Source: Brevibacillus reuszeri (GTDB lineage: Bacteria; Bacillota; Bacilli; Brevibacillales; Brevibacillaceae). Taken from it: DNA of 64,000 nt. The notes beneath the pieces are model-generated. The model saw nothing but the letters and a program-made list of their open reading frames with translations, searched no databases and had not been told where the DNA came from. Location: the NCBI RefSeq assembly GCF_001187725.1, contig NZ_LGIQ01000005.1, positions 433,148 to 497,147 on the forward strand, given 5' to 3'. The position numbers and the translations under genes are program-made. Below, in pieces: positions 8,853-16,712 of this stretch. Each line of letters starts with the position of its first letter. Within the stretch, counting starts at the first letter, position 1.

Positions 8853-9930
8853 TGAAGAGCTATCCGTGAAACGGTTGAAAAAAATACTATCTGACAGCAG
8901 TATGATTGATTTGAAAGAAGCGTTTCAAAATCCGCTCGATGCGTTTGAATATGTGAAGGAAAACAAGATCGATATTGCTTTTTTAGATATTTCCATGCCA
9001 GAAATTAATGGCATGAAGCTCTCCAGCCTGCTGCGCGAGCACAATGCTGCTGTTGATATTGTTTTTGTCACCGGGTTTGATGAGTATGCGGTACAAGCCT
9101 TTGATATGAATGCACTGGACTATTTAATGAAGCCCGTTTCTGCTACGCGTATGTCCAAAACACTGGATAAAATCAGAACGAAGCATCGGTTTACAGCTGC
9201 TTCTCCGACCTTAGCTGTCCATCTGTTCAATGGCCTAAAAATTTGCTGGAACGATCAAGAAAAGCAGCCGATCAAATTAAGAAGCCCGAAAACAGAAGAA
9301 TTATTTGCTTTTTTGATGTACAAAGGCACGGTCAGTCGCGAGGAAGTCATCGATATGCTGTGGAGAGAGCTGGGGCATGAAAAAGCGCTGAAAAATTTGA
9401 ATTCTAACTTGTATTACATACGAAAAGCCATTGGTGCAAGTGAAGCGGGTGATTATATCCAGGCAGGCAGAAGTGAGATTGGGATTGACCGCGACCTCGT
9501 ATATTGTGACTTGTACGAATTTGAGCAAGTCATGAAACAAATCAGGCTGGAACCTGACAAAAATGAGAGCTTGATCGAACGCGTCGAAGCGCTGTATACG
9601 GGCGCATTTTTAAGTGGGAAAGCGTATGAATGGGCTAGTGAAAAGGCGAGACGGCTCGAGCAGGATTACATTTCGATGCTGGAGCTAGCAGCAAGATTTC
9701 AGCTAAAACAAAATCAACTTAACAAGTCCTTGCATTATTTTCTGGAAATACTCAAAGTGGACGGACTACGAGAAGATATCAGTCATGAAATCATCCTGAT
9801 CTATATCGAATTAGGGAGAAAGAATGACGCAATCAGGCAATATCGATTACTGGAGGAAACGTTGCAGCATGAACTGGGGACTCAACCTGATCCGTACATT
9901 CAAAATGTGATGATGAGCCTGACGAAATAA
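8827..9930 (+). CDS. Response regulator with winged helix and BTAD domain (SARP-like)
   Basis: 367 residues from TTG 8827, which sits about 6 bp after GGGGGATGG; ATG 8818 lies within that ribosome binding site and is less likely. The receiver domain (1-120) has IIVDDEEL, acceptor Asp54 in FLDISMP and the KP switch in DYLMKP. A winged-helix domain (about 125-210, KLRSPKTEELFAFLMY) precedes a helical bacterial transcriptional activator domain (about 220-365). It starts inside the kinase gene, so it is almost certainly its partner. The architecture resembles SARP regulators with a receiver at the N-terminus. Target genes are unknown. Confidence 0.88.
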   Translation: MLRAIIVDDEELSVKRLKKILSDSSMIDLKEAFQNPLDAFEYVKENKIDIAFLDISMPEINGMKLSSLLREHNAAVDIVFVTGFDEYAVQAFDMNALDYLMKPVSATRMSKTLDKIRTKHRFTAASPTLAVHLFNGLKICWNDQEKQPIKLRSPKTEELFAFLMYKGTVSREEVIDMLWRELGHEKALKNLNSNLYYIRKAIGASEAGDYIQAGRSEIGIDRDLVYCDLYEFEQVMKQIRLEPDKNESLIERVEALYTGAFLSGKAYEWASEKARRLEQDYISMLELAARFQLKQNQLNKSLHYFLEILKVDGLREDISHEIILIYIELGRKNDAIRQYRLLEETLQHELGTQPDPYIQNVMMSLTK

Positions 9931-9931
9931 A

Positions 9932-9977
9932 AAGGTCATCCCTTTAACGTACATCGTTCTTGGGATGACCTTCTTTT
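9932..9977. terminator. Bidirectional terminator between response regulator and hydrolase genes
   Basis: AAGGTCATCCC (9932-9942) and GGGATGACCTT (9962-9972) form a perfect 11-bp stem followed by CTTTTTC. The stop codon of the minus-strand hydrolase lies in the loop. Confidence 0.85.
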
Positions 9978-10948
9978 TCGACTTTACGCAGTATTTCCAC
10001 CAGCTTCGAAGCAACCATTTCCTTGTGAGACCAATGAAGATAATGCTGAGATGCGGGAATGGTTTCTTGGACGCTGGTAGTTGACCAATGCAATAACTGC
10101 TGCTGCACCTCTCCCCATTCCTGATCCCCATCCGAAGATAGAATCAGTAGTGGAACATCGTGCAGATATCCTCCCTCCATTACCGCTTGTGCATTTTCAT
10201 TCATATGGGCAATGAACGATAGATTGCTATCATCACCAAGATGATTGTAGTACATGGAAGCGTCTATCTCTTTCACTTCGTCAGGCAGTAAATCATAACG
10301 TACGTTTTCACCAGACAAAGGAAGGAGGATGCCTACATTACCCAACGCCCTGACAATCCCTGTCATCCGTAATCCAGCCATCAAGCGATTCAGTGCATAG
10401 GCCTTGACTTCCGATTCATTTGCATAGTATTCAGGACTGCCTCCATCGAGCAAGACTATCCCTTTTACCTCATCAGGATATTTTTGGGCAAACCGTAGTG
10501 CCTCCAGAGAGCCTAAAGAATGAGCGGCTAATAAATACGGACCTGATTCATCTGCTTTTTCGAGCAGCTCATGGAGCTCCTCTGTGATGGTATCAATTGT
10601 TCTCGGACTTGATGTCTGTACACTCCAGCCGTATCCGGCACGGTCATAACTGACGGTTCGAGCGTAGGGCTGCAATTCCTTTTGCAAATAGGTAAAGTCG
10701 GTAAAAGCATTTGGAGTACCCGAGCCCGGAATGAAAACAACGGTGGACTTACCAGTGCCTGTCCCATAAATATGCATGTCATGAGACTGGACGGAAAAGA
10801 TATTTCCTGGTGGAGGAAACAGCTGAGATTCTTTTTCTTGCATCACATTTTGCCAAATGCCTCCGATGATGAGGGGAAGGATTACTAACCCCAAGCGCTT
10901 GATCCATTTTTTCGCGATTTGCCTAGGCTCGATTTTTTTCATGATCAT
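9944..10948 (-). CDS. Alpha/beta-fold hydrolase, membrane-anchored or exported
   Basis: 334 residues with a basic N-terminus and one hydrophobic helix (LGLVILPLIIGGIWQ), so it is probably tethered outside the membrane. The alpha/beta hydrolase core shows VVFIPGSG (oxyanion region), SYDRAGYGWS, the nucleophile elbow AHSLGS, and a late ASQHYLHW that supplies the catalytic His. The start ATG 10948 follows AAAGGATC; ATG 10942 is possible. The substrate cannot be told from sequence. It is monocistronic and convergent with the two-component pair. Confidence 0.85.
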   Translation of the reverse strand: MIMKKIEPRQIAKKWIKRLGLVILPLIIGGIWQNVMQEKESQLFPPPGNIFSVQSHDMHIYGTGTGKSTVVFIPGSGTPNAFTDFTYLQKELQPYARTVSYDRAGYGWSVQTSSPRTIDTITEELHELLEKADESGPYLLAAHSLGSLEALRFAQKYPDEVKGIVLLDGGSPEYYANESEVKAYALNRLMAGLRMTGIVRALGNVGILLPLSGENVRYDLLPDEVKEIDASMYYNHLGDDSNLSFIAHMNENAQAVMEGGYLHDVPLLILSSDGDQEWGEVQQQLLHWSTTSVQETIPASQHYLHWSHKEMVASKLVEILRKVEKEGHPKNDVR

Positions 10949-11098
10949 GATTGATCCTTTGATCTTTAGTCTATAAGCTATTCTCTATCATTCCAGATTT
11001 TCTCTGTCATTCCTTTTTTTCTCGTGGATCTGTCATGAATTTGTCTTTCGTTGTATAAGAGCTAAGGGAATAATCATCTATGAGAATGGTCATCAATT

Positions 11099-11266
11099 AT
11101 GGTGGAGATAGATTTAGTAGACTGGGATGCTGTAGAGATGGTGAGCTGTGGAAGAACTTTCCTGCTACGAGAGGAAGGAAGCTTCATGAAAAAAGGAAAT
11201 GAGCACCCAAAGGATAATAATAAGGGAGGCAGAAAAGAAGCAGATCTCAAGGAGGAACTCAGATGA
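11099..11266 (+). CDS. Possible small hydrophilic protein overlapping the oxidoreductase start
   Basis: An open frame of 55 codons starts with MVEIDLVDWDAVEM and ends in a Lys/Glu-rich tail (KEADLKEELR). Its stop TGA overlaps the ATG of the next gene as ATGA. Internal starts at 11138 and 11186 are possible; the latter lies after GAGGAAGGAAGC and would give 26 residues. No family is recognised and the ribosome binding site for 11099 is weak. The rest of the 10949-11262 interval shows only AT-rich promoter-like sequence. Confidence 0.3.
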   Translation: MVEIDLVDWDAVEMVSCGRTFLLREEGSFMKKGNEHPKDNNKGGRKEADLKEELR

Positions 11267-12273
11267 CCACAAAGACAAAGCTCTGCTTCATCGGAGCAGG
11301 TTTTCATGCGCAGACGAATATTTTCCCGGCAGCAGTTGAAGCTGGTGCAGAAATAAAAGCAATTGCAACGAGAAATCTCGAACGTTCAAAGGCGGCTCTA
11401 TTGAAATTTGGAAGCACCGGTACACCCTACGATAGCTATGAGCAGATGCTAAAAGAGGAAGAATGCGACGGTGTAGTTGTGGTTGCCCAGCCCGCTGACC
11501 AAATGAGGCTTGCCATGGAATGTATTCGAGCGGGGAAAAATGTGTACGTAGACAAGCCGTTAGGATGGAATGCAGTGGAAGCTTCCGAGGTAGCAAAGGC
11601 TGCTAAAGAAACAGGTGTAGTGGCAATGGTGGGCTTCATGAAACGCTACGCACCGATCTATATGAAGCTGAAAGAATTGATCAACGATGAAAAGCTGGGG
11701 GCAGCTCGTTCGTTTGAAGCGAGATTTGCTGTAGACAGCACGCCATTTTGTAAAACAGAAGATGAGTTTATGAAGCTGGTCGCCATCCATTTTGTTGACC
11801 TCATTCGCTTTTTGTTTGGTGAAGTGGTGCAGGTCAGTGGCTTTTCCAATAACAGAAGCGAGCATATCTCGCAAACCCTTTCGGTGAAATGTGCAAACGG
11901 CGTTGTAGGCAGTGTGTTTTTCTCAGGAATGACTGCGTGGACACGAGAAAGTGAACGAATGATGGTTACGTTTGATCACGGGTTTGCCAGTGCAGAAGAG
12001 GTCAATACGTTAGTGGTCCACCATTCCTCATCGACTTTGGAAAAGACATGGCAGTTTCTTGGTGAGCAGGATTACGTCTATTCACCGTCAGCTTCCGCCA
12101 TGTCGGGAGCGTACAGAGACCTGTATGTAAGAGGATTTGTCGGGGAGATGGCTCATTTTATGGAGTGCTGCCAAAAAGGTCAAACACCTGTTTCTAGCGC
12201 AGAGGATAATATCGGAACAATGGAGCTATGTGACCGGATTTTGTCTGTAATACAGACGAGCACAAGGGACTAG
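11263..12273 (+). CDS. Gfo/Idh/MocA-family NAD(P)-dependent oxidoreductase
   Basis: 336 residues with an N-terminal Rossmann fold (CFIGAGFHAQTNIFPAA), the conserved second strand region VVVVAQPADQM, and the catalytic-loop motif VDKPLGWNAVEA (EKP-type in the family). The C-terminal alpha/beta domain includes AIHFVDLIRFLFG, which carries the usual catalytic His. The family oxidises or reduces sugars, inositols and related polyols. A strong AAGGAGGAAC precedes the ATG. Neighbours are not sugar genes, so the substrate is open. Confidence 0.88.
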   Translation: MTTKTKLCFIGAGFHAQTNIFPAAVEAGAEIKAIATRNLERSKAALLKFGSTGTPYDSYEQMLKEEECDGVVVVAQPADQMRLAMECIRAGKNVYVDKPLGWNAVEASEVAKAAKETGVVAMVGFMKRYAPIYMKLKELINDEKLGAARSFEARFAVDSTPFCKTEDEFMKLVAIHFVDLIRFLFGEVVQVSGFSNNRSEHISQTLSVKCANGVVGSVFFSGMTAWTRESERMMVTFDHGFASAEEVNTLVVHHSSSTLEKTWQFLGEQDYVYSPSASAMSGAYRDLYVRGFVGEMAHFMECCQKGQTPVSSAEDNIGTMELCDRILSVIQTSTRD

Positions 12274-12311
12274 CTTGCGTATTTGCCGAGAAGAAAGGAT
12301 GTGGGAGGAGA

Positions 12312-12854
12312 ATGGATTACCAAAAATTAAGCAAGGAGCTGTCCTATGCGCTTCGTCACGCGCCACATGAATACGAGCTTGAGCTGGACGAGTATGGCTG
12401 GGTAGATATCCAGCAGCTCCTTTATTCATTGCAGGAGCAGCGTGTGTGGCATCACTTGAGCGAGAGCGATTTGCATACGATGATCGCACAATCAGAAAAG
12501 AAGCGTCATGAAATCAAAGAGGGGAAAATCCGTGCTCTCTACGGTCACTCGCTTCCGAAAAAAATCATCAAAGCGAAAAGCGAGCCACCCGAGCTGCTTT
12601 ATCATGGAACTCCGAAAAGATTTGTCGATGCGATTATGAAGCAAGGGCTTGTTCCAAAAGGAAGACAATACGTTCATCTTTCTGAAGAAACAGACACGGC
12701 TCTGCAAGTTGGTAAAAGAAGAGATGATCAACCAGTCATTTTGAAGATAGAAGCCAAAAAAGCGTGGAGAGATGGCGTCAGCTTTTATCACGGGAATGAG
12801 ATGGTATGGTTAGCTGACAAGGTGGACAGCAAGTATATTTCGATTTGGAAATAA
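12312..12854 (+). CDS. kptA: RNA 2'-phosphotransferase, Tpt1/KptA family
   Basis: 180 residues, the normal KptA length. The N-terminal winged helix has LSKELSYALRHAPHEYELELDEYGWV. Family catalytic motifs follow: KKRHEIKEGKIRALYGHS (conserved Arg-His), YHGT, a VHLSEE strand and the second conserved Arg near GRQYVHLS. Tpt1 enzymes move a 2'-phosphate from RNA to NAD+, giving ADP-ribose 1'',2''-cyclic phosphate. In fungi this finishes tRNA splicing; most bacteria with KptA have no known 2'-phosphate substrate. It follows the oxidoreductase by 38 bp behind a GGGAGGAG ribosome binding site. Confidence 0.93.
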   Translation: MDYQKLSKELSYALRHAPHEYELELDEYGWVDIQQLLYSLQEQRVWHHLSESDLHTMIAQSEKKRHEIKEGKIRALYGHSLPKKIIKAKSEPPELLYHGTPKRFVDAIMKQGLVPKGRQYVHLSEETDTALQVGKRRDDQPVILKIEAKKAWRDGVSFYHGNEMVWLADKVDSKYISIWK

Positions 12855-12915
12855 GGACGAGCATCTGTGCCTAGCAAAAAAAGCTGTGACAAGATGAGAG
12901 GGGAGGTGTCCACTT

Positions 12916-13797
12916 GTGAGAACGGAAAAAGAAATGTTTGAACTGATCCTCGGGATTGCCCAAAAAGATGAACGTATTCGAGCGGTCTACATGAATGGCT
13001 CGAGAACGAATCCGAACGTACCCAAGGACATGTTTCAAGACTACGATATTGTGTATGTCGTGACGGAGACCACTTCTTTTATTCGCGATGAGCAATGGAT
13101 CGAACAGTTTGGCGAGTTGATTATGATCCAAGAGCCTGACAAAAACGATCAAGCGATTGGTATGCAAATGGATGTGGATCGATCTTACGGCTATTTAATG
13201 CTGTTTACCGACGGAAACCGGATCGATCTGCATCTGGAGACAAAAGAAGCGATGCTGGAGAACTACATAAAGGATAAGCTTACGACTCCCTTGCTCGACA
13301 AGGACGACTGCCTGCCGCATATCCCACCCCCAACAGATAGCGACTACCATGTCAAAAAGCCAACGGAAGCCCTCTATTTTAGCTGCTGCAATGATTTTTG
13401 GTGGTGTCTGCAAAATGTAGCAAAGGGCATTTGGCGAGACGAATTGCCTTATGCCAAGCAGATGTATGAATTAACAAGTCGGACTTCCTTGGACCAGATG
13501 GTTTCCTGGTGGATTGGCTCGAAGCATGATTTTCAAATCTCTACGGGCAAGCTGGGAAAATATTTCAAGAATGATCTTCCCGACGTCTATTGGGAAATGT
13601 ACAAGCAGACGTACTCCGATAGCGATTATGATCGGATTTGGACGTCTTTGTTTGTCACCTGCGATTTATTTCGCCAGCTAGCTATTGATGTAGCAGAAGC
13701 ACTGGGGTTTACGTATCCGCATCAAGATGACACGAACATGACGGACTATCTGAAGCGTGTCAGAAGCTTGCCGCCAGACGCAAAGGAAATAGAGTAG
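12916..13797 (+). CDS. aadK: Aminoglycoside 6-adenylyltransferase (AadK/AAD(6) family)
   Basis: 293 residues from a GTG start behind GGGGAGGTG. The nucleotidyltransferase core has MNGSRTNPN (GS motif), DYDIVYVV with metal-binding acidic residues, and RIDLHLET as the third acidic strand. The C-terminal half fits the AAD(6) family (FWWCLQNVAKGIWRDELPYAKQMYE). Members adenylylate streptomycin at position 6, and chromosomal copies occur in many bacilli. Activity on streptomycin is a family-level expectation only. It is 61 bp after kptA and may be cotranscribed with it. Confidence 0.88.
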   Translation: MRTEKEMFELILGIAQKDERIRAVYMNGSRTNPNVPKDMFQDYDIVYVVTETTSFIRDEQWIEQFGELIMIQEPDKNDQAIGMQMDVDRSYGYLMLFTDGNRIDLHLETKEAMLENYIKDKLTTPLLDKDDCLPHIPPPTDSDYHVKKPTEALYFSCCNDFWWCLQNVAKGIWRDELPYAKQMYELTSRTSLDQMVSWWIGSKHDFQISTGKLGKYFKNDLPDVYWEMYKQTYSDSDYDRIWTSLFVTCDLFRQLAIDVAEALGFTYPHQDDTNMTDYLKRVRSLPPDAKEIE

Positions 13798-13902
13798 AAA
13801 GTGCGAGCTCGGTATATTGCCGGGCTCATCGCTTATGCTCTGCACAGATGGATATGAAAAAGAGGGGTTGCAAAGAAATGGTAAGATGCCGTATAGTTTG
13901 AA

Positions 13903-13922
13903 TATAGTTAGATAATCTAATT
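13903..13922. promoter_or_regulatory. MarR operator copy 1
   Basis: TATAGTTAGATAATCTAATT contains the palindrome TTAGATAATCTAA just before the marR start. Its exact reverse complement occurs at 14514-14533 before the transporter gene. Confidence 0.75.
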
Positions 13923-13942
13923 TATTGTTTCGAGGTGAGCAT

Positions 13943-14497
13943 GTGCGCAAGAAAAATCAAAACGATCATGCAGCGGCCCAAGCTTTGCCCAAGCTGGGAG
14001 TGCAGCCCTATCTGGAGCTGATGGACAAAACGGCTTCCAGCGATACCAATAAGCATGAAGCCCAAATGGGGCTATTAATGGTCTGGCTTTCGGACAATAT
14101 ACTGGACGTCATTGATCTGGATTTGGCAGCGTATAACATAACGGAAAGCAAGTTTGATTTGCTGCTGCTGTTGACGCTTCATGAGGGGAGGGAACAGATC
14201 ACTCCTTCTGCAATTGCCGATCGTCTCGGGATTCGACGGGCTTCGGTAACAGCCCTGCTGGATTGGCTGGAGAAGAGAAATTGGATTGCCAGAGAGCAGA
14301 GCTCCACAGACCGCCGCATGGTTCATGTTCGGATTACAGCAGAAGGGCGCGCATTGGTTGCAGAGGTTCTCCCTACCTTTTGGTTGACCTGTTCCTCGCT
14401 AGTCAAAGACCTTGAGCCAGAAGAGCAAAAAGTATTCGAGAAAGTACTGGTAAAGCTGAATAGCGTAATAGAGAGTCGTTTAGGGGTAGGAAGATAA
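13943..14497 (+). CDS. MarR-family regulator of the following MFS transporter
   Basis: 184 residues from GTG 13943, just after CGAGGTGAG; TTG 13925 has no ribosome binding site. The winged helix covers KFDLLLLLTLHEGREQITPSAIADRLGIRRASVTALLDWLEKRNWIARE, with the wing at SSTDRRMVHVRITAEGRAL. A long N-terminal extension of about 45 residues precedes it. The gene is bracketed by two copies of one palindrome, one at its own promoter and one at the transporter promoter, so it probably represses both. Confidence 0.9.
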   Translation: MRKKNQNDHAAAQALPKLGVQPYLELMDKTASSDTNKHEAQMGLLMVWLSDNILDVIDLDLAAYNITESKFDLLLLLTLHEGREQITPSAIADRLGIRRASVTALLDWLEKRNWIAREQSSTDRRMVHVRITAEGRALVAEVLPTFWLTCSSLVKDLEPEEQKVFEKVLVKLNSVIESRLGVGR

Positions 14498-14513
14498 ATT
14501 TTTTTCGAATGAT

Positions 14514-14533
14514 AATTAGATTATCTAACTATA
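14514..14533. promoter_or_regulatory. MarR operator copy 2
   Basis: AATTAGATTATCTAACTATA is the exact reverse complement of the 20-bp site at 13903-13922 and lies 50 bp before the MFS transporter start. Confidence 0.75.
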
Positions 14534-14582
14534 ATATTGCAGCTACATTTTTTAGTCAAAAGAGAGAAAGAGGTGCGTTTTG

Positions 14583-15785
14583 ATGGGAAGCAGACCTATC
14601 GGAAATCGGAATTATCCGATCATGACCGCGATACTATGCTGGGCCGGCATGGTTGTCATGACGAGCTTGTACGTGACGATTCCTTTACTACCAATGTTTG
14701 CGGAGCTTTATCAAAAAACGTTGACAGAATCAGCGGCTACGGGGAGCGTCTTTTCGCTCGGATTTGCTATCGGTTGCCTGCTCTATGGAGCGATTTCGGA
14801 TAAGTATGGGCGCAAGCAGGTCATTTTTACCGGAATGATTACTTTGGCGCTGATTACGTTGCTGCTTGGAAGCGTGGAGCAGTTTTCGTGGATCATTGTC
14901 CTGCGAGGATTGCAGGGAGCAGCGGCAGCCTCCTTTTCGCCAGTAGCTCTGGCTTATGCCGTAGAAATGTTTCCTGTAGACAAAAGGGTGACTACCATCG
15001 GATTTATCAGTACAGGTTTTCTCGTGGCAGGAATAATCGGGCAAGTGTTCAGCTCATGGGTCAGTCAAATGTACAGCTGGCATCACGTCTTTTATTTACT
15101 TGCTGCTGTGTATGGCATCACTGCTCTGATTGTATTTCGCTGCTTGCCAAAAGGGGAGGTCCAGCAAGCCCATACGAGCATTTTGCAGCCTCTGAAGCAA
15201 ATCAGTGATGTGATCCGACAAAAAAACCTGCTGCTCAGCTATTTGATAGCACTGGTGCTCCTTATGTCTTTTGTGAGCATGTACATCGTGCTTGGCTCCT
15301 ATTTGAGCGGCCCTGATTTCGGGATGAATGCACAAGAAATGATTTATGTCCGGGCAGTCGGGGTTTTCGGGATGTTGATCTCACCGCTCGCTGGTAAACT
15401 GACGAGACAATTTAGTGTGCGTTCCTTGCTGCGCTTTGCCCTTGCCCTCGCGATTGGTGGACTCGCAGCCATGGGGTTGACCACATCTCTTCCGCTTTTA
15501 CTCGTAATCAGCGTCCTGTTTGTTGTTGGAATCGCGTTGGCTGTACCATCTCTCGTAGCACTCGTGGGTCAATTGGGAGGGAAGTCTCGCGGGATTGCCG
15601 TTTCCGTTTATACGTTTATCCTGTTTGCGGGAACGAGCCTGGGCCCGATAATCTCGATTCGCTTCATGGAGATGGGGAGCTATACTCAAACGTTCTTTTT
15701 GCTGGCGCTGATCCTGACTCTTGGCTTAGTAGCGGCGTCGTTAATCCGTGAAGACGCTCCTGAAAGTAAAAATGCTGCGCAGTGA
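14583..15785 (+). CDS. MFS transporter (YnfM/Bcr-like, 12 TM)
   Basis: 400 residues from ATG 14583, 8 bp after GAGGTG. Twelve hydrophobic segments are visible, with the MFS loop 2-3 signature GAISDKYGRKQVIFTG and the motif RGLQGAAAASFSPVALAY typical of drug:H+ antiporter-1 members such as YnfM and Bcr/CflA. Lone MFS genes next to a MarR regulator usually export toxic compounds or metabolites. The paired operators suggest induction when the MarR ligand, perhaps the exported compound, accumulates. Confidence 0.88.
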   Translation: MGSRPIGNRNYPIMTAILCWAGMVVMTSLYVTIPLLPMFAELYQKTLTESAATGSVFSLGFAIGCLLYGAISDKYGRKQVIFTGMITLALITLLLGSVEQFSWIIVLRGLQGAAAASFSPVALAYAVEMFPVDKRVTTIGFISTGFLVAGIIGQVFSSWVSQMYSWHHVFYLLAAVYGITALIVFRCLPKGEVQQAHTSILQPLKQISDVIRQKNLLLSYLIALVLLMSFVSMYIVLGSYLSGPDFGMNAQEMIYVRAVGVFGMLISPLAGKLTRQFSVRSLLRFALALAIGGLAAMGLTTSLPLLLVISVLFVVGIALAVPSLVALVGQLGGKSRGIAVSVYTFILFAGTSLGPIISIRFMEMGSYTQTFFLLALILTLGLVAASLIREDAPESKNAAQ

Positions 15786-15813
15786 CAGCAAGAAACTTGC
15801 TTCGGCACTGCGC
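15777..15813 (+). terminator. Hairpin at the end of the MFS gene
   Basis: GCGCAGTG (15777-15784) pairs with CACTGCGC (15806-15813), with an inner CAAGaaaCTTG stem. There is no T run, so termination is uncertain. Confidence 0.4.
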
Positions 15814-15872
15814 CTGGATAACGATCCATGACGTTCAATGAAGGCATTCCAATTAGAGGAGGAAGGGGAACG

Positions 15873-15926
15873 ATGAAGGTTTGTGGAAAAACATATGGAG
15901 ACCTGTCATGCTTTCGAACAACTTAG
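15873..15926 (+). CDS. Possible 17-residue leader peptide before the Crp/Fnr gene
   Basis: An ATG 5 bp after the very strong GAGGAGGAAGGGG begins MKVCGKTYGDLSCFRTT and stops at TAG 15926, 36 bp before the Crp/Fnr start. No other gene can use that ribosome binding site. A short upstream ORF that tunes expression of the regulator is one explanation; no known attenuator peptide is recognised. Confidence 0.35.
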   Translation: MKVCGKTYGDLSCFRTT

Positions 15927-15961
15927 TGAACAACAGCTCGGAATAACTGTGAGGGGATTCA

Positions 15962-16642
15962 ATGGACTACATTCAATATTTATCGCAATTCAATTTGCTC
16001 AAAGAGCTTTCGACCAAAGATTTACTGGAAATGGATCAGCTAACATCCATTACGGTTTTCCAAAAGAATACGTTCATTCAAACCCCTGAAACCTATCGAG
16101 AAGGATTTTACTTCATAAAGAAGGGCAAGGTGCGCCTGTATAAGCTGAGCGCCGAAGGAAAGCAATTTACCTCAGATATTCTTGGGGAAGGAAATGTGTT
16201 CGGTGAAATGGATGTGCTCTCACTCGGGACACGTGAAAATTACATCGAAGCGATCGAGGAAAGCCATATTTGCCTGATGAATCGAGACCGATTCGAGTCG
16301 TTCATTATCCACCGCCCTGGATTTATGATGAACCTGTTAAAAGTGTTGAGTGAGCGGATTAACGGGATGAGTCAATTAACGGAGAATTTAGCTATTGGTA
16401 ATTTGCATGAAAAAATTGTGTTTGTGCTACTGAAGCTGGCGGATCAATTTGGCGTTACCGAAAACGATGATTATTACCAGATCAACTACTCCCTCTCCCA
16501 TCAAGAAATCGCCAATTTGGTTGGAGCGACGCGAGAAGCTGTGTCCGTGTCGATACAAGAGCTTGCGAAAGACAAACGAATCAGGACAGGATTTAAAATA
16601 ATTGCTGTCCATCGTGACTTGTTTGTCGCGCGAAAGCTGTAA
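15962..16642 (+). CDS. Crp/Fnr-family transcriptional regulator
   Basis: 226 residues with an N-terminal cyclic-nucleotide-type beta roll (about 20-120; GFYFIKKGKVRLYKLSAEGKQF and GEGNVFGEMDVLSLGTRENY), a dimer helix, and a C-terminal HTH (SLSHQEIANLVGATREAVSVSIQELAKD). No N-terminal cysteine cluster is present, so it is not an iron-sulfur FNR. The pocket lacks a full cAMP-binding signature, and the ligand is unknown. It stands alone after a long leader with a small upstream ORF. Confidence 0.88.
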   Translation: MDYIQYLSQFNLLKELSTKDLLEMDQLTSITVFQKNTFIQTPETYREGFYFIKKGKVRLYKLSAEGKQFTSDILGEGNVFGEMDVLSLGTRENYIEAIEESHICLMNRDRFESFIIHRPGFMMNLLKVLSERINGMSQLTENLAIGNLHEKIVFVLLKLADQFGVTENDDYYQINYSLSHQEIANLVGATREAVSVSIQELAKDKRIRTGFKIIAVHRDLFVARKL

Positions 16643-16712
16643 TCTACCTTACATCCGCACATACCGAGTTCGCCGTATGCTAGTAAAAAAACAGGCATGA
16701 GGTGTTTAGCGG

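Noticed and set aside
15962..16642. FNR-type oxygen sensor
   Set aside because: The Crp/Fnr protein lacks the cysteine cluster needed for an iron-sulfur centre.
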